DNA of 51,819 bases, taken from contig PLZO01000121.1 in assembly GCA_003152165.1 (NCBI GenBank), positions 17,555 through 69,373 of the forward strand. The letters run 5' to 3'. The position numbers and the translations under genes are program-made. Numbering within the stretch: position 1 is the stretch's first letter; the number at the start of each line of letters is the position of its first letter. The notes beneath the pieces are model-generated. The model was given only the letters and a program-made list of their open reading frames with translations. It did not search any database and had not been told where the DNA came from. Positions 26,198 through 34,510 of this stretch are shown here, in pieces. This DNA is from Chloroflexota bacterium (GTDB lineage: Bacteria; Chloroflexota; Limnocylindria; Limnocylindrales; CSP1-4).

Positions 26198-26865
26198 CTG
26201 TTGCTTCTGCTCCTCCGGTCCCCCTCCTCCCTGACGGGACCGGGCTCCTCCTCCCACGAGACTCCGATCGCAGGGTCGGGGTCTCGCTCGTTCTGGGACA
26301 GATCACGCCGCTCATCTATGTCGACCAGGGTCAAGGCGCCCGGGTCCTCGCCCTGCCAGTCGGCGCGGGCCAGCGCCACCGCTTCCAGCCTGGCCAGGAG
26401 TGCCCGGAGACGCCGCTCACCCACGGCCAACAGCTCGTCTGCAGCGACCAGTGCAGTCGCCCGGTCCAGCGTGCAGGGCAGCGGCCGGCTGACTCCGGCA
26501 GCATCCGCCAGCACTGCCGGAGCTCGATCCACGAGCAGACGGAGAACGCCCGGTACGAGCCAGGGCATGTCGCCGCCGACCACCAGCACAACCGAGCCTC
26601 GAGCTGCCCCGAGACCCGTTCTGAGGCCCACGAGCGGACCGCCGAAGCGCTCCGGGTCGGTCACGAAACGAACCGGCCGACCGAACGGCCCAAGCTCCGG
26701 CCGCGCCCGATCAGGGGCGATGACGACCACGATCTCGTCGACGATGCCGGTCAGCGCCCGCAGCGCATGCCCCAGGAGCGGAACCCCGTCGATCGGCGCG
26801 GCCAGCTTGTCACTGCCGAATCGGCGCGAGGCCCCGCCGGCGAGCACCACGCCCGACACGATCAC
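26191..26865 (-). CDS. mobA: MobA-like molybdenum cofactor guanylyltransferase
   Basis: 224 aa nucleotidyltransferase that would add GMP to molybdopterin, making the guanine dinucleotide form used by formate dehydrogenase. Seen: N-terminal 'VVLAGGASRRFGSDKLA' (LAGGxSxRxGxDK) and the metal-binding 'VVVGGDMPWLVP' near 95. The C-terminal ~25 residues are charged and probably unstructured. GTG 26865 overlaps the selB stop (GTGA), so it is the last gene of the selC-selA-selB-mobA unit, a placement that fits supplying a Mo/W selenoenzyme. A different NTP-transferase specificity (e.g. MocA) is possible. Confidence 0.83.
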   Translation of the reverse strand: MIVSGVVLAGGASRRFGSDKLAAPIDGVPLLGHALRALTGIVDEIVVVIAPDRARPELGPFGRPVRFVTDPERFGGPLVGLRTGLGAARGSVVLVVGGDMPWLVPGVLRLLVDRAPAVLADAAGVSRPLPCTLDRATALVAADELLAVGERRLRALLARLEAVALARADWQGEDPGALTLVDIDERRDLSQNERDPDPAIGVSWEEEPGPVREEGDRRSRSNRA

Positions 26866-28859
26866 GAGACCGTTCGCCCTGGTGCGCCGCCGATCCCCGC
26901 GCCCAGCCCGGCCGCCAGCCCAGCTCGCGGCCCTGGGACGTGACCAGCGGGCGTGCGCCGGAGGATCCCCCGGCGGTCCAGGTCCTCGAGGATTGCCAGC
27001 ACGTACTTTCGGCTCGTCCCCGTGGCGTCCCGGTAGGCGGCAGGTGTCAATGCACCCGCCGTAGCCATCAGCACGGCCTTCCGGGCTAGCTCGAGGTACA
27101 GCGGTCCGGCGTACGCCAGGTCATCGTCGAGGCGGACGATCCGGCCGGCCGATTCGAGGGCGCGCAGGCCCTCTGGCGGGCAACTGCTCGCCCGAACCGC
27201 AACCGCCAGGGCCGGTGGTGTGGCCGTCGCCAGGGCCCGCTCGAGCCGGTCCATCGCGGCGGTGACGGCCGGCGGCAGGTCCAGCGCATGGCCCGGTTCG
27301 TGCAGCTGATCGCCATCCCGCGCCATGCGGCCGGCGGCCACGAGGTTGGTCAGCAACGCGTCGACGATGACGCCGGCGTCGTGCTGATCGACCGTAGCGG
27401 CCCGTCGGAGCGAGCGCCCGAGGGTCGTCCCCAACTCCGCCCGGGAGATCCCCGGCGCGAGCGGAGCCACCCGGGCACGACTGGCCAGTGCATCGAGTGC
27501 CTCCGTCTCGAGCGCCCTGGCGATCGCCAGCACGACGAGCCGGCCCGCCAGCCGAACGGCTCCAAGGGCTCGGTCGTCGAGGTCGTCCGCGGGCAGTCGG
27601 CCGGGATCGATTACCCCGTGCAGGCCGACCAGGGCGCGCGATCGTTCGGTGCTGCTGGTCGAGGCCAGGCTGGCCAGGCGATCCGAATCGGCCCGGCGGC
27701 GGCCCGGGCCGATCGGCGGGTTGGGATCGAGCACCGAGCCGCCGATCGCCCTGCCGCCGGGTGCGCTCCGGCGCAGTACGAAATGGTCGCCGGTCGCCAC
27801 TGCCACCGGCCGAGGCAAGCGGAGCCGGGCAACAACACGGCCATCGGGAAGCAGCACAAGATCCATCCGCCCGCGGCCGAGACTCGCCTGCACCTGCTCG
27901 GTTCCAAGGTGCAGCCGGAACAAGGCGCCAGGCGCGACCGGCCAGAACCGGGCACCGGAGCGGTCGCGACCGGCGGGCCCGCCGGTCCCGGAATCGGCGC
28001 GCTCGAATCCGCGTGGCGGCCGCAACACGGCGAGGATCGCCGCGCTCGCCAGGACCCGTGGATCGGTGGTCAGGACTGCGCCCCGAGGGAGGTCGCCGGC
28101 ATCCATGCCGGCCAGGTTGAGCGCGACTCGCCCACCTCCCTCGACCGCCTCCACCGTCCCACCGTGGACCTGCAGCTCGCGGGCCCGGACGACCCGTCCG
28201 CCGGGAACGAGCCGCAGCAGGGCACCGCGCTCGAGGCGGCCGCCCTGGAGGGAGCCGGTGGCCACCGTCCCGCGGCCCTTGATCACGAAGGTGCGGTCGA
28301 TCGCGAGCCGGACCGGTTCGCCGGCCGCGGCCGGTGGCGAGTGCTGCAGGACCCGGTCGCGCAGCCGCAGGAGCTCGGTCGACAGCTCGGCCAGGCCGCT
28401 GCCGGCGACCGAGGAGACAGGCACGATTGGCGATCCCTGAAGCGTGGTGCCGACCAGCAGCGCCCGGATGAGCTCGGTCGCCTCGCCGACTCGGATCGGA
28501 TCCACGCTGTCGATCTTGGTCAGTGCGACGATCCCATCCTGGATCAGCAGCCCATTGAGCAGTTCGAGATGTTCGATCGTCTGCGCCCGGGGCCCATCAT
28601 CAGCCGCCACCACGAGCATCGCCGCCTGGATCTCGCCGGCCCCCACCAGCATGTTGCCGACGAGCCGGTTGTGGCCAGGCACGTCCACGAAATCGAGCTG
28701 GCTGCCGTCCGGCAGACGGAGGTGGGCATAGCCGACATCGATCGTCATCCCCCGCCGGCGCTCCTCGGGCAGCCGATCCGCGTCGATCCCGGTGAGGGCC
28801 AGCAGGAGGGCAGTCTTGCCATGGTCGATGTGACCGGCGGTCCCGACGACGACGGTCAT
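26862..28859 (-). CDS. selB: Selenocysteine-specific translation elongation factor SelB
   Basis: 665 aa GTPase delivering Sec-tRNA to UGA codons next to a bSECIS hairpin. Seen: G1 'GTAGHIDHGKTALL' (residues 6-19), 'RRRGMTIDVGYA' (G2), G3 'DFVDVPGHNRLVGNML' with Asn in place of the usual Glu after DVPGH, and G4 'ALTKIDSVD'. The C-terminal winged-helix array (about 400-665) binds the SECIS RNA and ends with 'GTSRKYVLAILEDLDRRGILRR'. ATG 28859 removes 13 unlikely residues of the track ORF. Starts 16 nt after the selA stop. Confidence 0.96.
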   Translation of the reverse strand: MTVVVGTAGHIDHGKTALLLALTGIDADRLPEERRRGMTIDVGYAHLRLPDGSQLDFVDVPGHNRLVGNMLVGAGEIQAAMLVVAADDGPRAQTIEHLELLNGLLIQDGIVALTKIDSVDPIRVGEATELIRALLVGTTLQGSPIVPVSSVAGSGLAELSTELLRLRDRVLQHSPPAAAGEPVRLAIDRTFVIKGRGTVATGSLQGGRLERGALLRLVPGGRVVRARELQVHGGTVEAVEGGGRVALNLAGMDAGDLPRGAVLTTDPRVLASAAILAVLRPPRGFERADSGTGGPAGRDRSGARFWPVAPGALFRLHLGTEQVQASLGRGRMDLVLLPDGRVVARLRLPRPVAVATGDHFVLRRSAPGGRAIGGSVLDPNPPIGPGRRRADSDRLASLASTSSTERSRALVGLHGVIDPGRLPADDLDDRALGAVRLAGRLVVLAIARALETEALDALASRARVAPLAPGISRAELGTTLGRSLRRAATVDQHDAGVIVDALLTNLVAAGRMARDGDQLHEPGHALDLPPAVTAAMDRLERALATATPPALAVAVRASSCPPEGLRALESAGRIVRLDDDLAYAGPLYLELARKAVLMATAGALTPAAYRDATGTSRKYVLAILEDLDRRGILRRTPAGHVPGPRAGLAAGLGAGIGGAPGRTVS

Positions 28860-28875
28860 CGCCGGGGCGGTCCGA

Positions 28876-30258
28876 TCACGGCTCGACCAGGCGGGCAATC
28901 GCGCGGCCGATCAGATGGTCCGCGGTGGGCTCCACCGTCCGCAGGTCGAGGACGACGGCCGCGTCGGCGATCCGGGCGACGATGCAGGGGTCAGCCCGAC
29001 GGAGATCGGCGAGCAGGCGGCTGGCCGATCCGGCCCGGATCACCAGGCCGAACGAGGCCAGGGTCTCGCCGGGCAGTGAGCCCCCGCCGATTGTCGCCTC
29101 CATCGCTTCCGCGCTGACCGTGTCTCGGTGCCGCGTCGGCAGGCCGTCCCGGATGGCCTCGGCCCTGGCCCTGAGGGTGGCGACCCCGGCCGCGATCATG
29201 CGCCAGACGGGGACGTCGATCTGGGCCAGGCCGGCCCGATACAGGCCGAGGGTCGCGCCGAGAGCGGCCAGGGTCGCCTTGTCCGGCCTGGTGGCCCGGG
29301 CCAATGGGTCGCGCCGAAGCCGGGCAACGAGGTCGGCCCGACCCACGATCAGCCCGGCCTGCGGGCCGCCTAGAAGCTTGTCGCCGCTGAACGTCACGAG
29401 ATCGGCGCCGGCAGCCAGGCGCTCCATCGGCATCGGTTCGTGAGCGAGGCCGTACTGCTCGGTGGCTAGGAGGGCGCCGCTGCCGAGGTCGTCGACGAGG
29501 ATCGCGCCGTGGCGGTGGGCAAGCGCGGCGACCGCCTTTGGATCGGGCGCCTCGGTGAAGCCGGCGATGACGAAGTTCGACGGATGGACGCGCAGGACGA
29601 CCCGGGCGCGGCCATCGGCCAGCGCCGCTTCGAAATCATCGACCCGGGTCCGGTTCGTGGTGCCGACTTCCACCAGGCGCGCGCCGCTGCGCCGGATGAT
29701 CTCCGGGATCCGCACGCCGCCACCGATCTCGACGAGCTCGCCGCGCGAGACGGCCACCCCACCGCCGCGCCCGGCGAGGCCCACCGCCAGAACCAGCGCC
29801 GCGGCATTGTTGTTCGCGACAAGGGCATCCTGGGCGCCGGTCAGGGCGATGAGATGCGCCTCCGCGGCGCGGAAGCGAGCACCTCGCCGGCCGGAACCCC
29901 GGTCGAGCTCGAGCAGGGTGTAGCCCGCCACCGCCGCCCCGGCCGCCTCGATCGCCGCCGCCGGCCAGACTGCCCGGCCCAGGTTGGTGTGGAGGATCAC
30001 GCCGGTCGCATTGATCACCCGAACGAGGCCCGAGCCGAGCGGATCGGCCAGACGCTCGAGCCTCGCGACCAGATCGTCGGCGAGGGCGGGCAGGTCCCGC
30101 CACGCGCCCCCGCCGGCAATCCGGCCACGTTCGGCGTCGACCAGCTCGTGGGCGGCTGCCAGCAGGGCGTGATGGTCCCGCTCGCCGGCCAGCCGCGGCC
30201 GAACCGCGCTGAGCAGCCGCTCAACCCCGGGCGGGCGAGGCGCCTCGGAACCCGGCAT
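28876..30258 (-). CDS. selA: L-seryl-tRNA(Sec) selenium transferase
   Basis: PLP enzyme converting Ser-tRNA(Sec) to Sec-tRNA(Sec) with selenophosphate. 460 aa, the usual length. Seen: 'RVINATGVILHTNLGRA' near 80, 'NNNAAALVLAV', 'VDDLGSGAL', and the PLP lysine in 'TFSGDKLLGGPQAG' near 292. ATG 30258 is preceded by GGGAGGTCCGA, a strong ribosome-binding site. It starts 24 nt after the 3' end of tRNA-Sec, so tRNA and mRNA probably share a transcript. Confidence 0.97.
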   Translation of the reverse strand: MPGSEAPRPPGVERLLSAVRPRLAGERDHHALLAAAHELVDAERGRIAGGGAWRDLPALADDLVARLERLADPLGSGLVRVINATGVILHTNLGRAVWPAAAIEAAGAAVAGYTLLELDRGSGRRGARFRAAEAHLIALTGAQDALVANNNAAALVLAVGLAGRGGGVAVSRGELVEIGGGVRIPEIIRRSGARLVEVGTTNRTRVDDFEAALADGRARVVLRVHPSNFVIAGFTEAPDPKAVAALAHRHGAILVDDLGSGALLATEQYGLAHEPMPMERLAAGADLVTFSGDKLLGGPQAGLIVGRADLVARLRRDPLARATRPDKATLAALGATLGLYRAGLAQIDVPVWRMIAAGVATLRARAEAIRDGLPTRHRDTVSAEAMEATIGGGSLPGETLASFGLVIRAGSASRLLADLRRADPCIVARIADAAVVLDLRTVEPTADHLIGRAIARLVEP

Positions 30259-30282
30259 TCGGACCTCCCTGTCGAGAACCGT

Positions 30283-30379
30283 TGGCGGGAGCGCATGGGA
30301 GTCGAACCCACCGCGCCACGCGGAGCGTGGCGCCACCGGTTTTGAAGACCGGGGAACCCACCGGGACCCCTCCGCCCCC
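30283..30379 (-). tRNA. selC: tRNA-Sec (anticodon UCA)
   Basis: 97 nt. Read on the minus strand: acceptor 5' strand GGGGGCGG, D-arm GGGTCCCGGTGGGTTCC, anticodon arm CCGGT-CTTCAAA-ACCGG with anticodon TCA, a very strong 9-bp variable arm GCGCCACGC-TCC-GCGTGGCGC, T-arm GTGGG-TTCGACT-CCCAT, acceptor 3' strand GCGCTCCC, discriminator G and encoded CCA. The long extra arm, UCA anticodon and 8+5 helix plan identify tRNA-Sec. The eighth acceptor pair appears as G-G and pair four as G-U. A TATGCT box at 30392-30397 is a suitable promoter. Directly upstream of selA. Confidence 0.95.
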
Positions 30380-30391
30380 AGATCGATCCAG

Positions 30392-30397
30392 AGCATA
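30392..30397 (-). promoter_or_regulatory. -10 box (TATGCT) of the selC-selA-selB-mobA unit
   Basis: TATGCT on the minus strand 12 nt before the first base of tRNA-Sec, leaving about 5 nt of 5' leader to trim. A GC palindrome sits just upstream. Confidence 0.45.
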
Positions 30398-30398
30398 G

Positions 30399-30412
30399 GG
30401 CCGGCGCCGGCC
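30399..30412. terminator. 14-bp GC palindrome downstream of the hydrolase gene
   Basis: GGCCGGCGCCGGCC is a perfect palindrome 31 nt beyond the stop of the minus-strand hydrolase and directly upstream of the selC -10 box. It could act as a transcript end for the hydrolase or as an operator for selC; no U-tract. Confidence 0.25.
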
Positions 30413-30442
30413 ATGAGCACCGGCCCCCGCCCGCGCGGAGGC

Positions 30443-31321
30443 TCAGGCTGGCTTGGCGAGGGCCTCGACTTCGGTGAACCAGTCCCGGGCGAGCTGGCTG
30501 AAGTCGTCAGGCCGCTCGAGCGAAGGCAGGTGGGCCACGTCGGGCCAGCGCACCAGGGTGGCGCCGGGGATCTCCTCGGCCAGGCGCGCAGCCGTGCGGC
30601 CCACCGCGGCCACGTCGAGGTCGCCGACGAGGATCCGGGTTGGAACGGCAATGTCGTCCGCCCGGGACCCAACGGCAGGCTTCAGCCCGCGATCGTCGAG
30701 ATCCTCCGCGTTCCAGCCGTCGATGTTTTCGAAAGCCTTCATCTGCATCTGGCCGACGAACGCGCGAATCGCCGGGGCAACCCGGTCCGAAGGCTGACCG
30801 GGGCCGTCCACCCAGGTCTCCAGGTTGGCCTCGACGGCTCCCTCGAGGTCCTCCTCGGCGAGCGCCACCTCCTCAGCCTCCCAGAACGCCTCGATGTCGG
30901 CAGTGACCTCCGTCCGAAGCGAGCCGCTCGGTGCAACGAGCAGCAACGATTCGACCAGCTCAGGCCGAGCCAGGGCGACCTCGGCAACCACGCCGGCACC
31001 CATCGACACGCCGACGACGTGGGCCCGTTCAATCGCGAGCTCGTCGAGCAGGGCTGCGACCTCGAGGTGGTGCGCGAACGGAGCGGCCGTCTTCCGATCC
31101 GAAGCGCCAAAGCCGCGCAGGTCCAGGCGCACGACGCGACGATCGGCAGCCAACGCGATCATCTGCGGATCCCACATCCGGCGATCGCAGATCCCCGCAT
31201 GGACCAGGACCACCGGCCGACCGGGTGCCGCGGCCTCGGCCAGGGCCGAGGGATCGGCAGAGTCCGACGGCAGCAGGTCGTCGTAGGCGAGGCCCGTCTT
31301 GGCGCGCAGGTCGGTCGGCAT
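30443..31321 (-). CDS. Alpha/beta hydrolase
   Basis: 292 aa. Seen: oxyanion 'VVLVHAGICDRRMWD', nucleophile elbow 'VVGVSMGAGVV' (Ser near 114), acid in 'ILVGDLDV' and the His in 'WPDVAHLPSLERP'. Similar in plan to haloperoxidase/3-oxoadipate enol-lactonase-like esterases. Start ATG has TAGACT 6 nt upstream. Its start codon is 36 bp from that of divergent selD; no functional link to selenium metabolism is evident. Confidence 0.87.
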   Translation of the reverse strand: MPTDLRAKTGLAYDDLLPSDSADPSALAEAAAPGRPVVLVHAGICDRRMWDPQMIALAADRRVVRLDLRGFGASDRKTAAPFAHHLEVAALLDELAIERAHVVGVSMGAGVVAEVALARPELVESLLLVAPSGSLRTEVTADIEAFWEAEEVALAEEDLEGAVEANLETWVDGPGQPSDRVAPAIRAFVGQMQMKAFENIDGWNAEDLDDRGLKPAVGSRADDIAVPTRILVGDLDVAAVGRTAARLAEEIPGATLVRWPDVAHLPSLERPDDFSQLARDWFTEVEALAKPA

Positions 31322-31327
31322 GCGGGC

Positions 31328-31333
31328 AGTCTA
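31328..31333 (-). promoter_or_regulatory. -10 box (TAGACT) of the alpha/beta hydrolase gene, leaderless type
   Basis: TAGACT on the minus strand, 6 nt before ATG 31321 and 12 bp from the divergent selD -10 box. Confidence 0.5.
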
Positions 31334-31345
31334 CCGGGGGCCCCG

Positions 31346-31351
31346 TATGAT
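31346..31351 (+). promoter_or_regulatory. -10 box (TATGAT) of selD, leaderless type
   Basis: TATGAT followed by 6 nt and ATG 31358; the best match to the bacterial -10 consensus among the leaderless starts here. Confidence 0.55.
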
Positions 31352-31357
31352 CGGCGA

Positions 31358-32428
31358 ATGAACCTGCCCTTCGTCGAGGCTCCGTCCCTGACCTCGCTAA
31401 CCAGCTCGGGCGGCTGTGCCGCCAAGCTCGGCGCGGACATCCTGGCCCAGACTCTCGCCCAGCTCGGCGCCGAGGACGTGCCGCCCGAGCTGATCGCTGG
31501 CCTGAATCCGCCCGACGACGCGGCGGTCTATGTGGTCGCGCCCGGGCTGGCCATCATCGGTACGCTCGACTTCTTCCCGCCCCTCGTGGACGACCCTTGG
31601 ACCTTCGGCGAGATCGCCGCGGCGAACGCCCTGTCCGACGTCTTCGCCATGGGCGGCCGCGTCCTGTTCGCCCTGTCAATCGCCGCCTTCCCCGAGGAGC
31701 TGCCGCAACAGACGATGACCGCGATCCTGGCCGGGGCCAGGGCCAAGGTCCGCGAGGCGGGTGGGACGCTCGCCGGCGGCCACACGATCCGCGATGCTGA
31801 GCCGAAGTACGGTCTGGCCGTCATTGGAGTCGCCCATCCGGACGAGCTCCTGCGCAAGGGTGGTGCGGGGCCGGATGACGTCCTCGTCCTGACCAGAGCG
31901 CTGGGCACAGGCCTCCTCGTCGCGGGCCGCCGCCAGGGCCACCCGGCGGCAAGCGCTGCGGCCTTCGATGCAGCCGTCGACGGGATGCGCAGCCTGAACC
32001 GAGCTGCGGCCGAGGTCCTCGTCGCCAACCGGGTCAAGGCCGCGACCGACGTCACCGGCTTCGGGCTGCTCGGCCACGGACTGGAGATGGCTCGCGGGTC
32101 GGGGACCCGGTTCATCTTCGAGGCGTCCGCCCTGCCGGCCCTGGACGGCGCCCTGGACCTGGCCAGGGCCGGAATCGAGACTGGCGGCGCAGGCCACAAC
32201 CGCCGGTTCGTTGCCCGCTCGTTCGGGCTCGACCCGGCCACGGCAGCCGAGCTGGTCACCCTGGCCCACGATCCGCAAACCTCGGGCGGCCTGCTTGCGG
32301 CGATCGAACCGGCGAAGCTGGCTGGCGTGGAGGAAGCGCTGGCTGCAGCGGGCGTCTCGAGCTGGCGGGTCGGCCGGGTCGAGGCCGTTCCCGACGGCGA
32401 GTCGCCGGGTGTTGTGCTGGACTGCTAG
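31358..32428 (+). CDS. selD: Selenide, water dikinase (selenophosphate synthetase)
   Basis: Makes selenophosphate from selenide and ATP, the selenium donor for SelA. 356 aa. Seen: the catalytic loop 'LTSSGGCAAKLGAD' with Cys20 and Lys23 (this SelD uses Cys, not Sec), 'NPPDDAAVY', 'ANALSDVFAMGGRVLFAL' and 'ATDVTGFGLLGHGLEMA'. ATG 31358 with a TATGAT box 6 nt upstream; the longer track ORF from 30413 is antisense to the hydrolase. Directly precedes the selenoprotein formate dehydrogenase, 69 nt away. Confidence 0.97.
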   Translation: MNLPFVEAPSLTSLTSSGGCAAKLGADILAQTLAQLGAEDVPPELIAGLNPPDDAAVYVVAPGLAIIGTLDFFPPLVDDPWTFGEIAAANALSDVFAMGGRVLFALSIAAFPEELPQQTMTAILAGARAKVREAGGTLAGGHTIRDAEPKYGLAVIGVAHPDELLRKGGAGPDDVLVLTRALGTGLLVAGRRQGHPAASAAAFDAAVDGMRSLNRAAAEVLVANRVKAATDVTGFGLLGHGLEMARGSGTRFIFEASALPALDGALDLARAGIETGGAGHNRRFVARSFGLDPATAAELVTLAHDPQTSGGLLAAIEPAKLAGVEEALAAAGVSSWRVGRVEAVPDGESPGVVLDC

Positions 32429-32438
32429 AGACTCACGC

Positions 32439-32444
32439 TACACT
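32439..32444 (+). promoter_or_regulatory. -10 box (TACACT) of the formate dehydrogenase operon
   Basis: TACACT 53 nt before the fdh GTG, giving a short leader with an AGGAGG site at 32485-32490. Suggests fdh can be expressed separately from selD. Confidence 0.45.
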
Positions 32445-32497
32445 CGATCCCACGCTCCAGGTCGACATCGATCGGCTCCCAGCCAGGAGGTTCCACC

Positions 32498-34423
32498 GTG
32501 GCCAGGCCCTATACCCGACTGATGACCCCGCTCGTGCGCGACGGCGACAAGCAGGCTGGCGCACCGTTCCGGCCGGCCACGTGGGACGAGGCGCTGGAAC
32601 GGACCGTCGACGGCTTCCGCCGGGTGGGTGCAGCCCATGGCCCGAGCACCTTCGGAACCTTCAGCTGCTCCAAGGCGACGAACGAGCTCAACTACGCCGC
32701 CCAGAAGTTCAGCCGGACGATCCTGGGCAGCAACAACATCGATAGCTGCAACAGAACGTGACACGCCCCTAGCGTCGCCGGTCTGGCGACCGTCTTCGGT
32801 GCCGGTGGCGGCACAAGTTCATATCGTGAGATCGAAGACACGGATTTCTTGATCCTGTGGGGCTCGAATGCCCGCGAGACCCACCCGATCTTCTTCCACC
32901 ACCTGCTCAAGGGCGTGAACAAGGGCGCCAGGCTGTACACGGTCGACCCGCGCCGGACAAGCTCTGCGGAGTGGTCCGACGGGTGGTTGGGTCTCGACGT
33001 TGGCTCGGACATTGCGCTGGCCAACGCGATCGGTCGAGAGATTCTGGCCGCCGGGCTCGAGAACAGGGAGTTCATCGCCCGGGCAACCAGCGGCATCGAG
33101 GAGTACCGGGCCAAGGTCGAGTCGTACACCCTCGAGTACGCCGAGCGCGAGACGGGCGTGCCGGCCGCGATGATCCGCGAGCTGGCCCACGCATTCGCCA
33201 GCGCGCCGCGGGCGATGATCTGCTGGACCCTCGGCATCACCGAGCACCACAACGGCGTCGACAACGTCCTCGCCCTGATCTCACTGGTCCTGCTCACAGG
33301 ACACGTCGGCCGCTATGGCAGCGGGGTTAACCCCCTGCGCGGCCAGAACAACGTCCAGGGCGGCGGTGACATGGGCGCATTACCGGATCGGCTGCCGGGC
33401 TTCCAGCATGTCGAGAACGACGAGCTTCGGGCAAAGTTCGACCAACTCTGGGGCGTGACTGTGCCACCCAAGCGCGGCTGGCACCTGTCCGGGATGTTCG
33501 ACGCCATGGAGCGCGGCGACCTGTGCGCGGTTTATGTGATCGGCGAGAACCCGGTCCAGTCCGAGGCCGACCAGGCCAAGGCGATCCATCTCCTGTCGAA
33601 CCTCGAATTCCTGGTGGTCCAGGACATCTTCCTGACGAAGACCGCCCAGCTGGCCGATGTCGTCCTGCCCGCCTCGGCCGCCTGGGCCGAGACCGAGGGC
33701 ACCGTCACGAACTCGGAGCGCCGCGTCCAGCGGGTCAGGCGGGCGCTCGCCCCACCCGGCCTGGCCCGCGACGACCTTGAGATCGTGGTCGACTTGGCCC
33801 AGCGGATGGGCGGCAACTGGCCGGCGACCACCCCCGAGGCAATCTGGGACGAGCTCCGGATGCTGTCCCCCGTTCACGCCGGTATGAGCTACAAGCGGCT
33901 CGAGGAGCTCGGCGGACTGCAATGGCCGTGCTACGACGAGAACCACCCGGGTGAGCTGTTCCTCCATTCCCGCCTCTGGGAGGACCCGGTCCCGGGCAAT
34001 CGGGCGCCGTTCATCCCGGTCGATCACGACCCGCCGGTCGATCGGCTGGATGCCGATTTCCCAATCCGGCTGACGACCGGGCGGCGGCTGGACTCGTACA
34101 ACACCGGCGTCCAGAGCGCCGGCTACCGGTCACCGCTACGACGGGGCGAGTCGCTCGACATCTCGCCCGAGGACCTGGCTCGCTACGGCCTGGCCGATGG
34201 CGAGCTCGTCCGCGTCGTCTCGCGGCGCGGCCAGATCTCGGTCGCCGTCCGGGTCGATCCGTCCCTCCGTCCAGGCCTGACGTTCATGACGTTGCATTTC
34301 CAGGACGATGTCGCGGTCAACCTCCTCACCATCGACGCAACCGACCCGAAGTCCGGCACGGCCGAATTCAAGGCGACAGCGATCCGAATCGAGAAGCTCA
34401 AGGCCGCCGTTCGCGTTCCCTAG
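32498..34423 (+). CDS. fdhF: Formate dehydrogenase catalytic subunit, selenocysteine-containing (UGA = Sec88), lacking its N-terminal Fe-S region
   Basis: Mo/W-bis-MGD enzyme oxidising formate or reducing CO2. One 641-residue frame from GTG 32498 to TAG 34423 with an internal TGA at 32759-32761 decoded as Sec; the ORF track splits it in two. Around it, 'NNIDSCNRT-U-HAPSVAGL' aligns with the FdhF active site (Sec-His), and a bSECIS-like hairpin follows. Further family motifs: 'GSGVNPLRGQNNVQGG', 'ENPVQSEADQ', 'LTTGRRLDSYNTG'. AGGAGG lies 7 nt before the start. The usual N-terminal Fe4S4 domain and preceding ferredoxin domains are missing: the protein begins exactly where 'KGRFGF' would end. 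They are encoded by 36421-37428. Confidence 0.95.
32759..32790 (+). promoter_or_regulatory. Selenocysteine UGA with bSECIS-like hairpin
   Basis: In-frame TGA at 32759-32761 followed after 12 nt by a perfect 6-bp stem GTCGCC (32774-32779) / GGCGAC (32785-32790) closing the loop GGTCT. Loop and distance resemble the E. coli fdhF SECIS, whose apical loop also contains AGGUCUG. Would be bound by the C-terminal domain of the SelB encoded in this window. Confidence 0.85.
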
Positions 34424-34497
34424 CGGCTGAGCGGGCGCGAGCAGCGGGCCGACACGGGCGGTCGGGCACGCCGGCGCTCGGCTTGAGCGGGGCTCGC

Positions 34498-34503
34498 TAA
34501 ACT
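34498..34503 (+). promoter_or_regulatory. Possible internal -10 box (TAAACT) before nuoEF
   Basis: TAAACT, then GGCGGAG, then ATG 34511. The spacer also resembles a ribosome-binding site, so this may be an internal leaderless promoter or simply a translation signal. Confidence 0.3.
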
Positions 34504-34510
34504 GGCGGAG

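Noticed and set aside
27288-29117. 609 aa ORF on the plus strand
   Set aside because: Entirely antisense to selB and selA; Gln/Arg/Gly-rich composition typical of the antisense of GC-rich genes.
32498-32761. An 87 aa ORF that looks like a truncated oxidoreductase, followed by a separate ORF at 32849
   Set aside because: The TGA between them is at the Sec position of FdhF with a bSECIS-like hairpin and a full Sec machinery nearby, so it is one selenoprotein gene, not a pseudogene.
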